Shown here: piece by piece, positions 1 to 9,261 of the stretch
How positions within the stretch are numbered: position 1 is the first letter of the stretch
Layout of the letters: each line of letters begins with the position of its first letter
Origin: Chitinophagales bacterium
GTDB taxonomy: Bacteria > Bacteroidota > Bacteroidia > Chitinophagales > UBA2359
NCBI GenBank assembly: GCA_020628375.1
Contig: JAHDFD010000018.1
Span: forward strand, 1-64,000
Length of the DNA: 64,000 nucleotides
Direction: 5' to 3'
Translations under genes and position numbers: made by a program
Notes under the pieces: generated by a model
What the model was told of the DNA's origin: nothing
Database searches by the model: none
Seen by the model: the letters and a program-made list of their open reading frames with translations, nothing else

Positions 1-3000
1 GCTCCTTCTAATGAAATTGAAGGCTCTGGGTTAATTGTTACTGTTGCAGAAGCTGAAGCATCACATCCGTTGAAATCAACAACTGTTAATGTGTAAACTC
101 CTGAAGCAGATACTTGAATGTTCTGAGAAGTTGATCCATTTGACCAAGCGTAAGAAGCAAAACCTGCAGGACCGAATAAAGTAGCAGGAGCAAAATCAGC
201 ACAAATCTCTACATCTTGTAAAGAAATTGAAGGCTCTGGATTAATTGTTACTGTAGCTGAAGCTGTAGCATCACATCCGTTTGCATCTGTTACTGTTAAT
301 GTATAAACACCTGATGTTGATACTGAAATATCTTCAGTTGTTGCACCATTTGACCAGCTGTAAGTTGTAAATCCTGAAGGACCGTCAATTGTAGCAGGAG
401 CAAAGTCAGCACAAATCTCTACATCTTGTAATGAAATCTGAGGCTCTGGATTAACGATTACTGTAGCTGAAGCTGAAGCATCACATCCGTTTGCATCGAT
501 TACTGTTACTGTATAAGTTCCAGCAGCATTTACTGAAATTGACTGAGAAGCATTTCCATTTGACCATACGTAAGAAACAAATCCTGCAGGTGCAGTTAAT
601 GTTACTGGTAAAGCATCAGCACAAACCTCTGCTCCATCAATTGAAATTGAAGGCTCTGGGTTGATTGTTACTGTTGCAGAAGCTGTAGCATCACATCCGT
701 TGAAATCAACAACTGTTAATGTGTAAACTCCTGAAGTTGATACTGAAATATTCTGAGTTGTTGCACCATTTGACCATGAGTATGAAGCGAATCCTGCTGG
801 ACCGAATACTGTAGCCGGAGCAAAATCAGCACAAATCTCTACATCTTGTAAAGCGATAGTTGGCTCTGGGTTAACGATTACCTGAGCTGAAGCTGAAGCA
901 TCACATCCATTCTCATCAATAACTGTTACTGAATAAGTTCCAGCAGTTGTTACTGTGATAGATGAAGTAGTTGCACCAGTTGACCATGTGTATGAAGCAA
1001 AACCTGCAGGTGCAGTTAATGTTACTGGTAATTCATCAGCACAAACCTCTGCTCCTTCTAATGAAATTGAAGGCTCTGGGTTGATTGTTACTGTTGCAGA
1101 AGCTGAAGCATCACATCCGTTGAAATCAACAACTGTTAATGTGTAAACGCCTGATTCAGTTACTGAAATATTCTGAGTTGTTGCTCCTGTTGACCACGCA
1201 TAAGATGCGAATCCTGCAGGACCAAATACTGTTGCAGGTGCAAAGTCAGCACAAATCTCTACATCTTGTAAAGAAATTGAAGGCTCTGGATTAATTGTTA
1301 CTGTAGCTGAAGCTGTAGCATCACATCCGTTTGCATCTGTTACTGTTAATGTGTAAACGCCTGAAGCTGATACTGAAATATCTTCAGTTGTTGCTCCGTT
1401 TGACCAGCTATAAGTTGCGAATCCTGAAGGACCGTCAATTGTAGCAGGTGCGAAATCAGCACAAATCTCTACATCTTGTAATGAAATCTGAGGCTCTGGA
1501 TTAACGATCACTGTAGCTGAAGCTGAAGCATCACATCCGTTTGCATCAAATACTGTTACTGAGTAAGTTCCTGCTGCGTTCACAACGATTGATTGTGAAG
1601 AGTTTCCATTTGACCAGATATAAGAAACAAATCCTGCAGGTGCAGTTAATGTTACTGGTAAGTCATCAGCACAAACCTCTGCTCCTTCTAATGAAATTGA
1701 AGGCTCTGGGTTAATTGTTACTGTTGCAGAAGCTGTAGCATCACATCCGTTGAAATCAACAACTGTTAATGTGTAAACTCCTGAAGTTGATACTTGAATA
1801 TTCTGAGAAGTTGATCCGTTTGACCAGCTATAAGAAGCGAATCCTGCAGGACCGAATACTGTTGCAGGTGCAAAGTCAGCACAAATCTCAACATCTTGTA
1901 ATGAGATTGAAGGCTCTGGATTGATTGTTACTGTAGCTGAAGCTGTAGCATCACATCCGTTTGCATCTGTTACTGTTAATGTATAAACACCTGATGCAGA
2001 TACTGAAATATCTTCAGTAGTAGCACCGTTTGACCAGCTATAAGTAGCGAATCCTGAAGGACCATCTATTGTAGCAGGAGCAAAATCAGCACAAAGTTCA
2101 ACATCTTGTAATGAAATAGTTGGTTCTGGATTTACAACAACTGTTGCAGAAGCAGAAGCATCACATCCATTAGCATCAATAACTGTTACTGTGTAAGTAC
2201 CAGCAGCATTTACAGAAATTGATTGAGAAGCAGAACCGTTTGACCAGATATAAGAAACAAAACCTGCAGGAGCAGTTAATGTTGTAGGTAAAGCATCAGC
2301 ACATAACTCATCTCCTTCAATAGTAATAGAAGGCTCTGGGTTAATTGTTACTGTTGCAGAAGCTGTAGCATCACATCCATTGAAGTCAGTTACAGTTAAT
2401 GTGTAAACTCCTGAAGTTGATACTGAAATATTTTGAGTTGTAGCACCGTTTGACCAGCTATAAGTTGCGAATCCAGAAGGACCGAATACTGTAGCAGGAG
2501 CATCATCAGCACAAATTTCTACATCTTGTAATGAAATAGTTGGTTCTGGATTTACAACAACTGTTGCAGAAGCAGAAGCATCACATCCATCAGCATCCAT
2601 TACTGTTACTGTATAAGTTCCAGCAGCAGAAACTGAAATTGATTGAGTTGTCGCACCTGTTGACCAAGTGTAAGAAGCAAATCCATCAGGAGCAGTTAAT
2701 GTTGTAGGAAGATCATCAGCACATAATTCATCACCATCAATTGAAATTGTTGGCTCTTCATTAATTGTTACAGTTGCAGAAGCTGTAGCATCACATCCGT
2801 TTGCATCCATTACTGTTAAAGTGTAAACACCAGAAGCTGATACTTGGATATTCTGAGAAGTTGATCCATTAGACCACATATAAGAAGCAAAACCTGCAGG
2901 TCCGAAAACTGTTGCAGGAGCAAAATCAGCACAAATCTCTACATCTTGTAAAGAAATTGAAGGCTCTGGATTAATTGTTACTGTAGCTGAAGCTGTAGCA

Positions 3001-5891
3001 TCACATCCGTTTGCATCCATTACTGTTAATGTATAAACACCAGAAGCTGATACTGAAATATCTTCAGTTGTTGCTCCGTTTGACCAAGAGTAAGAAGCGA
3101 ATCCAGAAGGACCGTCGATAGTTGCAGGTGCATTATCAGCACAAATCTCGATATCTTGTAATGAGATTGAAGGCTCAGCATTTACTACTACTGTTGCAGA
3201 AGCAGAAGCATCACATCCATTAGCATCCATTACAGTTACTGTATAAGTTCCAGCAGCATTTACAGAAATTGTAGATGAAGTAGAACCCGTTGACCATGAG
3301 TAAGAAGAGAAACCAGCAGGTGCAGAAATAGTTACAGGTAACTCATCAGCACAAACAGTAGCACCATCAATTGAAATTGTTGGCTCTTCATTAATTGTTA
3401 CAGTTGCAGAATCCATTGCATCACAACCATTAAAATCAGTAACAGTTAAAGTGTAAACACCAGAAGTTGAAACTGAAATATTTTGAGTAGTTGCGCCATT
3501 AGACCAAGAGTAAGTGGCGAATCCAGCAGGACCCATTACAGTTACAGGTGCATTATCAGCACAAACTTCAACATCCATTAAAGAGATAGTTGGCTCTGGG
3601 TTAACAACAACTGTTCCAGTAGCCGTATTAGTACATCCATTTTCATCAGTTACTGTTACAGTATAAGTACCAGCAGCAGAAACAGAAATTGATTGACCAT
3701 TTTGTCCGTTTGACCAAGTATAAGAAGCATAGCCATCAGGAGTTGCAGTTAAAGTAGCAGGTAGATCATCAGCACAAAGCTCAGCATTATTTACTGATAC
3801 CGGCGGAGGACCAACTACGATTAAAGTACAAGTAGTTTGGTCAGAACAACCTTTAAAATCTTGTACTGTATAAACGAAATCATAAGTTCCAGGACCATAT
3901 CCTGAAGCAGTGAAAGTAGTACCTTGTTGAACAATGTTTCCATTTAAAGTCCAGAAGTTACCACCAGTTTGAACACTTGAGAAAGTTTCTCCTACAAAAG
4001 TGAAAGACTCACCTTCACAAATAGTTACAGGTGGCTTATCAGTTAATTCTACTCCTGCAAAAGTTACAGTAACAAAATCAATAAATAAACAATCTCCGAT
4101 TGTAGTCTGTAATGTATATTTAGTTGTTTGAGTTGGGAAAGCAGTTTGAGTTGCTGTGTAATCTTCACTAGTACCTACCACATTACCACTTGGATCAGTC
4201 CAAGTATAGGTATCGTAACCAGCAGGACCATCTATAAGGTAAGAATCCTCATCACAAAGTACAGCTGGATCAGGACCTAATTCAAATCCACCAACTAAAG
4301 TTACGGTGAAAGAATCTGAAGCATCACAACCGTTAGCATCAACTACAGTTAAAGAATATGTTCCAGCACCATTGATAGTAATTGTCTGAGTATTTTCTCC
4401 AGTTGACCAGCTGTAAGAAGCAAATCCAGCAGGAGCAGACACCATTAAACCACTTCCATCATCACATAAAGTTTCATCCGGCATAGTTATAGTAGGCTCA
4501 GGATTGATAGTAACAGTAGCAGAAGCTGAAGTAGTACAACCCTCAGCATCAGTAACAGTTAAAGTGTAAGTTCCAGAAGTTGAAACAGAAATATCTTCAG
4601 TTGAAGCTCCGTTAGACCAGCTATAAGAAGCAAATCCAGCAGGACCATCAATTGTTACAGGTGCGTTATCAGCACAAACCTCAATATCTTGTAAAGAAAT
4701 GGAAGGTGAAGTATTAATAGTTACAGTAGCAGAAGCTGAAGCATCACATCCGTTAGCATCAGTTACTGTTAAAGTATATGTTCCAGAAGCAGAAACTGTA
4801 ATATCTTCAGTCATCATACCATTAGACCAGCTATAAGAAGCAAATCCGGCAGGACCATCAATTGTTACAGAATCATCACAAACCTCAGCACCTTCTAAAG
4901 AAATTGAAGGCTCAGCATTAATTACAACTGTAGCAGAAGCTGAAGCATCACATCCGTTAGCATCAGTTACTGTTAAAGTATATGTTCCAGAAGTTGAAAC
5001 AGTAATATCTTCAGTTGAAGCTCCATTTGACCAGCTGTAAGTTTCGAATCCAGAAGGACCGTCAATTGTAACTGGAGCATCATCAGCGCAAACCTCAGCA
5101 CCTTGTAATGAGATCGAAGGCTCATCATTAACTACTACAGTAGCAGCAGCTGAACCTGAACAACCATTAGCATCGGTAACTGTTAAAGTGTAAGTTCCGG
5201 CAGAACTAGTAGAAATCGATTGAGTATCTTCTCCATTAGACCAGCTATAGCTTGAGAATCCAGAAGGGCCTGTAATAACCACTGGAGTTTCATCGGCGCA
5301 AACCTCTAAGTTAGGTAAGCTAAAGTCTGGGTTAGGAGTTAAATTAACCTCAATATCGATAGACGCATCACAGTTTTTAAAGTTAACTGCTGTAAAAGTG
5401 TAAGTACCTGAAGCAGTTACTACTAAATTACCATTACCATTTTGGATAATGTTTCCATCAGCATCTGACCAGTAATAAGTTGGGTTAATCGTGTCATCTA
5501 TCGATTGTCCCATCAAAGTAACAGATTCCCCTTCACATGCAGTGAAAGGTCCCATAGGATCAAGAGTTACGACTTTGAAGTTCACCTCAACGAAATCAAT
5601 ACATACATTTCCGTTAGCATCTGTAGCGGAAATAATGTACTTACCAGGTTGAGTTACGACTAAGTCTTCCTCATTGCTAATTAATTCTTGTCCATCTACT
5701 TGCTCGAAGTACCAAGAATAAGAAGCGTAGCCACTAGGGCCATCTAATGTTGTTTGAGACTCATTACAGAGTGTCAACACATCAGGCAACGGATCGAATC
5801 CTTCACATTGTCCAAAGGACGGTGTTGCCCACAACCCCACGACGACGAGACATAGGGTTTGCAAAACAAAGTAAAGTTTTTGTGTTTTCAT
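1..5891 (-). CDS. Giant secreted Ig/PKD-like repeat protein, N-terminal part
   Basis: The reading frame opens at the ATG at 5891 and stays open for 1,963 codons to the left edge, so the C-terminus is missing. It begins with a signal peptide (MKTQKLYFVLQ..., hydrophobic to about residue 22, likely cleaved before the Gln of SFGQ). Two diverged modules follow, then about five Ig-like units, two unusual modules (about positions 3801-4300), and then uninterrupted 70-residue units to the edge. Each unit carries a SYSWSNG core, a GTYTLTVTDANGC strand and an NPEPSISL linker. This resembles the Ig/PKD/SprB-type repeats of Bacteroidota adhesins; no enzymatic domain is visible. A T9SS or gliding-motility C-terminal domain is expected beyond the window but is not seen. 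Function as a cell-surface adhesin or filament is inference. Confidence 0.85.
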   Translation of the reverse strand, partial: MKTQKLYFVLQTLCLVVVGLWATPSFGQCEGFDPLPDVLTLCNESQTTLDGPSGYASYSWYFEQVDGQELISNEEDLVVTQPGKYIISATDANGNVCIDFVEVNFKVVTLDPMGPFTACEGESVTLMGQSIDDTINPTYYWSDADGNIIQNGNGNLVVTASGTYTFTAVNFKNCDASIDIEVNLTPNPDFSLPNLEVCADETPVVITGPSGFSSYSWSNGEDTQSISTSSAGTYTLTVTDANGCSGSAAATVVVNDEPSISLQGAEVCADDAPVTIDGPSGFETYSWSNGASTEDITVSTSGTYTLTVTDANGCDASASATVVINAEPSISLEGAEVCDDSVTIDGPAGFASYSWSNGMMTEDITVSASGTYTLTVTDANGCDASASATVTINTSPSISLQDIEVCADNAPVTIDGPAGFASYSWSNGASTEDISVSTSGTYTLTVTDAEGCTTSASATVTINPEPTITMPDETLCDDGSGLMVSAPAGFASYSWSTGENTQTITINGAGTYSLTVVDANGCDASDSFTVTLVGGFELGPDPAVLCDEDSYLIDGPAGYDTYTWTDPSGNVVGTSEDYTATQTAFPTQTTKYTLQTTIGDCLFIDFVTVTFAGVELTDKPPVTICEGESFTFVGETFSSVQTGGNFWTLNGNIVQQGTTFTASGYGPGTYDFVYTVQDFKGCSDQTTCTLIVVGPPPVSVNNAELCADDLPATLTATPDGYASYTWSNGQNGQSISVSAAGTYTVTVTDENGCTNTATGTVVVNPEPTISLMDVEVCADNAPVTVMGPAGFATYSWSNGATTQNISVSTSGVYTLTVTDFNGCDAMDSATVTINEEPTISIDGATVCADELPVTISAPAGFSSYSWSTGSTSSTISVNAAGTYTVTVMDANGCDASASATVVVNAEPSISLQDIEICADNAPATIDGPSGFASYSWSNGATTEDISVSASGVYTLTVMDANGCDATASATVTINPEPSISLQDVEICADFAPATVFGPAGFASYMWSNGSTSQNIQVSASGVYTLTVMDANGCDATASATVTINEEPTISIDGDELCADDLPTTLTAPDGFASYTWSTGATTQSISVSAAGTYTVTVMDADGCDASASATVVVNPEPTISLQDVEICADDAPATVFGPSGFATYSWSNGATTQNISVSTSGVYTLTVTDFNGCDATASATVTINPEPSITIEGDELCADALPTTLTAPAGFVSYIWSNGSASQSISVNAAGTYTVTVIDANGCDASASATVVVNPEPTISLQDVELCADFAPATIDGPSGFATYSWSNGATTEDISVSASGVYTLTVTDANGCDATASATVTINPEPSISLQDVEICADFAPATVFGPAGFASYSWSNGSTSQNIQVSTSGVYTLTVVDFNGCDATASATVTINPEPSISLEGAEVCADDLPVTLTAPAGFVSYIWSNGNSSQSIVVNAAGTYSVTVFDANGCDASASATVIVNPEPQISLQDVEICADFAPATIDGPSGFATYSWSNGATTEDISVSASGVYTLTVTDANGCDATASATVTINPEPSISLQDVEICADFAPATVFGPAGFASYAWSTGATTQNISVTESGVYTLTVVDFNGCDASASATVTINPEPSISLEGAEVCADELPVTLTAPAGFASYTWSTGATTSSITVTTAGTYSVTVIDENGCDASASAQVIVNPEPTIALQDVEICADFAPATVFGPAGFASYSWSNGATTQNISVSTSGVYTLTVVDFNGCDATASATVTINPEPSISIDGAEVCADALPVTLTAPAGFVSYVWSNGNASQSISVNAAGTYTVTVIDANGCDASASATVIVNPEPQISLQDVEICADFAPATIDGPSGFTTYSWSNGATTEDISVSTSGVYTLTVTDANGCDATASATVTINPEPSISLQDVEICADFAPATLFGPAGFASYAWSNGSTSQNIQVSASGVYTLTVVDFNGCDASASATVTINPEPSISLEG
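21..3800 (-). repeat. Tandem 210-bp coding repeats, three unit types in mosaic order
   Basis: The motif around GGCTCTGG recurs at 231, 441, 651, 861, 1071, 1281 and on every 210 bases to 3591, giving 18 units without length change except near 3800. Units fall into three types by residues after the first Cys: V (ATVFGPAGF), I (ATIDGPSGF) and L (VTLTAPAGF). Reading left to right the order is V I L V L V I L V I L V L V I L V L, that is, blocks VIL and VL. Units nearest the left edge are most alike at DNA level; those towards 3800 are more diverged. Confidence 0.9.
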
Positions 5892-6033
5892 AAATAAAAT
5901 TTGGTTTAAGATAAGGGTTTGCGTGCCGTTTAGACACTAGGTTATATAATAAGTAACTAATATTTTAAACTTTAAAATCAATATTACTTCCCTTACTTTC
6001 ACAGGCAGGCGCACTTGAATTAAGTACAGACTG

Positions 6034-6041
6034 CAAAATTA
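6034..6041 (-). promoter_or_regulatory. Candidate -7 box for the giant repeat gene
   Basis: The minus strand reads TAATTTTG, matching the Bacteroidota TAnnTTTG box. It lies about 140 bases upstream of the ATG at 5891. No convincing -33 TTTG was found at the usual distance, so the call rests on the -7 box alone. Confidence 0.35.
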
Positions 6042-6123
6042 CATAATTTTGAGCTTAACTTGTCGAGTTTCTTTCAAAAAGTAAGGATAAATTAATATTT
6101 AATTTATTATTAAAAATCCAATA

Positions 6124-6741
6124 TCATTGATAATGACTTATAGAAAGCTGACAATCAGAATGTCGAATCTCTTCTTCTTCGTTAGAAGCGATCAAAACTA
6201 TTTTACTTTCTTTTATTTGATGTAGTATATTATAGAACCAATCTTTACCAGCTCGATCCAGATTGCTGGTAGGTTCATCCAGAAGAATGATCTTTGAATT
6301 GCTAAAAAGTGCAAGTCCCAGCTTTACACGCTGCATCATCCCCATAGAAAATTGGTGTAGTGGATTGTAGATTTCTTTCATAAGTTGAATTCGTTCTGCA
6401 AATGAAGGAATAGACATTTCTTTTTCAAAAGGTTTAAAAGAAGTATGAAATTTTATGACTTCTTCTAAGTTCATTGAGTCTGGCAATTTAATATACGGAG
6501 CACAAAACGATATGTAATTGAAAATTATTTCATTTTCTAATGATTTATTTTCAAAAACCCAATTAATTCCCCCAACATTAGGCTTCATTAAGCCTGCTAA
6601 AATTTTAAGCAAAGTTGATTTACCAGAACCATTAGCTCCTGTAACTGCATATACCTGACTGTTTAAAAACTTATAATCAATATTTTTAAACAGCCAATTT
6701 GCACCAAAACGTTTCCCAAGATCACTTAACTGAATTTCCAT
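6124..6741 (-). CDS. ABC transporter ATP-binding protein
   Basis: A 205-residue stand-alone nucleotide-binding domain. The Walker A motif is GANGSGKS (residues 35-42), the signature is FSMGMMQ (131-137) and Walker B is ILLDEPTS (152-159). The histidine normally found in the H-loop (usually TH after the Walker B strand) appears to be Asn (IASNEEEE, about residue 186), as in some CcmA-like or gliding-type Bacteroidota ATPases. No membrane partner is adjacent, so the substrate is unknown. Its start overlaps the end of lpxA by 20 bases, so it is translated from the same message. A role in envelope or lipid export would fit the neighbours but is only inference. Confidence 0.85.
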   Translation of the reverse strand: MEIQLSDLGKRFGANWLFKNIDYKFLNSQVYAVTGANGSGKSTLLKILAGLMKPNVGGINWVFENKSLENEIIFNYISFCAPYIKLPDSMNLEEVIKFHTSFKPFEKEMSIPSFAERIQLMKEIYNPLHQFSMGMMQRVKLGLALFSNSKIILLDEPTSNLDRAGKDWFYNILHQIKESKIVLIASNEEEEIRHSDCQLSISHYQ

Positions 6742-7522
6742 TCTTATTTCTCCCTTTAATAATTCCTTTATTAGAAGTTTTGATAAAATTCAAAATATAT
6801 TCTTTTTCAGTTGAGTCGCTAATACTTTCCTGTATAGACTTAACTGCATTAGTAACGTTCATACCTTTAACAAAAAGCAATTTATAGATTTGTTCAATTT
6901 TATTGATGGTTTCTTTATCGAAGCCTCTTCGCTGCATTCCTATCTTATTAACCCCCATAAACATTAATGGCTCTTTAGCTACCTTTATATAAGGTGGAAC
7001 ATTTTTTCTAACCAAAGAACCGCCTGCGACGAATGCATACATACCAATATGCACGAATTGTTGTATTGCTACAACTCCTTCAATAGTTACATAATCTTCG
7101 ATAACCACGTGCCCTGCAAGATTCGCACAGTTACACATTATAACATGATCTCCGATTACACAATCATGGGCTATATGACTATATGCCATAATCAGGCAAT
7201 TACTTCCAACAATTGTTTTATTACTAAAGCTGGTTCCTTTATTAATGGTAACACATTCACGGATAGTTGTATAATCTCCTACAACTGCAGTGGTCTTTTC
7301 ACCTGAGTATTTCAGATCCTGAGGTTCAGCAGCAATTACAGCTCCCGGAAAAATTCTACAGTGAGCACCAATTCTTGCACCATCGAGAATGCTAACATTG
7401 GGTCCTATTTCACAATTATCACCAATTTCTACATCACCAGCAATGTATGTAAAAGGAAGTATTCTTACATTACTGCCAATTTTAGCTTCCGGATGAATAA
7501 AAACGGACTGATGATAATTCAT
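6722..7522 (-). CDS. lpxA: UDP-N-acetylglucosamine acyltransferase LpxA
   Basis: A 266-residue left-handed beta-helix protein with hexapeptide repeats from residue 8 (IHPEAKIGSNVRI...). It transfers a hydroxyacyl chain from acyl-ACP to O-3 of UDP-GlcNAc, the first step of lipid A synthesis in the cytoplasm. The catalytic motif SHIAHDC is present, with H119 matching the E. coli catalytic His125 and H116 matching His122. The family C-terminal landmark GVNKIGMQRRGF (190-201) is also present. It follows lpxC-fabZ with a 103-base gap and overlaps the ABC ATPase gene. Length agrees with the family (about 260). Confidence 0.96.
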   Translation of the reverse strand: MNYHQSVFIHPEAKIGSNVRILPFTYIAGDVEIGDNCEIGPNVSILDGARIGAHCRIFPGAVIAAEPQDLKYSGEKTTAVVGDYTTIRECVTINKGTSFSNKTIVGSNCLIMAYSHIAHDCVIGDHVIMCNCANLAGHVVIEDYVTIEGVVAIQQFVHIGMYAFVAGGSLVRKNVPPYIKVAKEPLMFMGVNKIGMQRRGFDKETINKIEQIYKLLFVKGMNVTNAVKSIQESISDSTEKEYILNFIKTSNKGIIKGRNKNGNSVK

Positions 7523-7625
7523 TCAATGTTGCTTCGATAAAAAAGAGTGCAAAAATATATGCAACAAATCAATGTATCATTGCTCTGATTACATTATTTT
7601 CCAAAATTGATTATTCAATAAATAT

Positions 7626-9017
7626 TTATTTACCTTTTTTAACGATCTGTGCCATCAAAATAGCCTCTGTTGCTATTTGGTTATTAACAAATGTATATGC
7701 TTTCATTTCAACAATACCTCTTCTTATTGGCTTAAGTAATTTAAGTTGAAAAATTGCAGTATCTCCTGGTTTAACTGGCTGCCTGAACCTTGCCTGTTCG
7801 ATTCGCAAAAAGTAAGTCCAGTAGTTTTCAGGATCTTCGACTGTACTTAAAGCAAGAATTCCACCTGTTTGTGCCATTGCTTCAATTTGCAAAACTCCCG
7901 GCATGATCGCATTATCGGGGAAATGCCCCTGAAAAAAAGCTTCATTATAAGTAAGATTTTTCATCCCAATGACTTCATCATCTGTCAATTTCAAAATTCT
8001 GTCAACCAACAAAAAGGGATAACGATGTGGCAGCATTTTTTCAATTTGATGAATATCTAAAACAGGTGGCTCATTAAAATTCAGTTTAGGAATCAATAAT
8101 TGATTTTTCTTTTTCTTTATATACTCGACCAAAAATTTTGCAAAACTTGTATTAACTGAATGCCCGGGACAGTTCACATGAATTCTAGCCTTAACCCTAT
8201 TACCAACAAGAGCTAAGTCGCCGATAAAATCTAATAATTTGTGCCTAGCTGCTTCATTTTTAAACCGAAGCTCTCCATTCAAAACACTTCTTTGCATTGA
8301 ATCAAAGGCTTCTATATCAAAATACTTTTTCAACCTATCAATCTTTTCATCAGGCAAAACAACATCTTTAAAGACCAGTGCATTATTCAGGCTACCTCCT
8401 TTAATAAGATCGTGTTGAACCAACATATCCAGTTCACTCAAGCAACAAAAAGTTCGAGCACTTGCAATTTCACTTTTAAAGTTCTCTAATGTCTTCAATT
8501 CAGCATATTGATTATTTATAACTTCATTATTGTAGGCTATATTCACAGAAACTCTAAAATCGTCCGATGGAGTAACTTCAATTTCAGAATTGCCATTTCC
8601 CGTATTGAAATTAATATTTTCATCTAAATAAATAACCGTCCTTTCTTCTTGTTGTTTCAACAATCCAACTTCTTGAATCTTATCTATAAATTCTATTGCA
8701 CTGCCATCTAAAATAGGCACTTCAACATTATCAATTTCTATTAACAAGTTATCTAATCCTAAAAAGTACAATGCCGCCATTAGATGTTCAATCGTTTGAA
8801 CTTTAGCAGCTCCTTTTTGGATGGTTGTAGATCTGTCTGTATTTACAACATTGGCAACAACAGCTTTGACTTCAGGCATATCCGGCAAATCAACTCGCTT
8901 AAATCGAATTCCAGTCCGTTCATTAGCGGGCAATAATCTAAGCTTTACTTTTTCTCCACTATGAATACCTATTCCGAGTATTTCGACAGTAGCCTTAATT
9001 GTATGTTGATATTCCAT
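7626..9017 (-). CDS. lpxC-fabZ: Fused LpxC deacetylase / FabZ dehydratase
   Basis: Residue numbers count from an upstream in-frame ATG at 9041; the better start is Met9 at 9017, because MEYQHTIKATVEILGIGIHSG aligns with the usual LpxC N-terminus. Residues 10-305 are LpxC, the zinc deacetylase and committed step of lipid A synthesis, with zinc ligands H86, H267 and D271 (RHKLLDFIGD) and catalytic H294. Residues about 325-471 are FabZ, the beta-hydroxyacyl-ACP dehydratase, with H373 (GHFP) and E387 (QIEAMAQ). This fusion is typical of Bacteroidota. It balances hydroxyacyl-ACP use between lipid A and fatty acids. It is followed by lpxA. Confidence 0.96.
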   Translation of the reverse strand: MEYQHTIKATVEILGIGIHSGEKVKLRLLPANERTGIRFKRVDLPDMPEVKAVVANVVNTDRSTTIQKGAAKVQTIEHLMAALYFLGLDNLLIEIDNVEVPILDGSAIEFIDKIQEVGLLKQQEERTVIYLDENINFNTGNGNSEIEVTPSDDFRVSVNIAYNNEVINNQYAELKTLENFKSEIASARTFCCLSELDMLVQHDLIKGGSLNNALVFKDVVLPDEKIDRLKKYFDIEAFDSMQRSVLNGELRFKNEAARHKLLDFIGDLALVGNRVKARIHVNCPGHSVNTSFAKFLVEYIKKKKNQLLIPKLNFNEPPVLDIHQIEKMLPHRYPFLLVDRILKLTDDEVIGMKNLTYNEAFFQGHFPDNAIMPGVLQIEAMAQTGGILALSTVEDPENYWTYFLRIEQARFRQPVKPGDTAIFQLKLLKPIRRGIVEMKAYTFVNNQIATEAILMAQIVKKGK

Positions 9018-9056
9018 AAAATTTTTCTTTACTAAAATCAAGGTTGAATTCCAATT

Positions 9057-9213
9057 GAGTGCATGCTCAAATTTCTATTATTTGAAAGCCAATATTTAAA
9101 GAACCTAACTCTGAAAAACAGTATTTATTTAACTTGCTAAAAGCATACTATTTTTCTTATTCAGAATCACAATTTATTGATTCTTTATTTCAAACTAATT
9201 TTAAACACACTCT
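9057..9213. repeat. 156-bp palindromic element, copy 1 (diverged)
   Basis: This gap upstream of lpxC-fabZ holds a sequence alignable along its whole length with 18418-18573: shared blocks include CAAATTTCTAT, GCCAATATTT, CAGAATCACAA and TTTTAAACA. It has the same centre (TTTAACTTGCTAAA). Its ends are degenerate (GAGTGCATGCTCAAA against AGAGTATGTTTAAA). It looks like an older copy of the same non-autonomous element. Confidence 0.65.
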
Positions 9214-9261
9214 AAAAAAGAGCGCAAAATAACACATCCTTTTTCTGTACAATTCACCAAA

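Noticed and set aside
955..1146. Open frame on the plus strand inside the repeat region
   Set aside because: It is antisense to the giant repeat gene and reflects the repeat composition; the minus frame is open for 1,963 codons.
21..3800. Regular repeats as a CRISPR array
   Set aside because: The period is 210 bp with coding frame kept, and there are no unique spacers.
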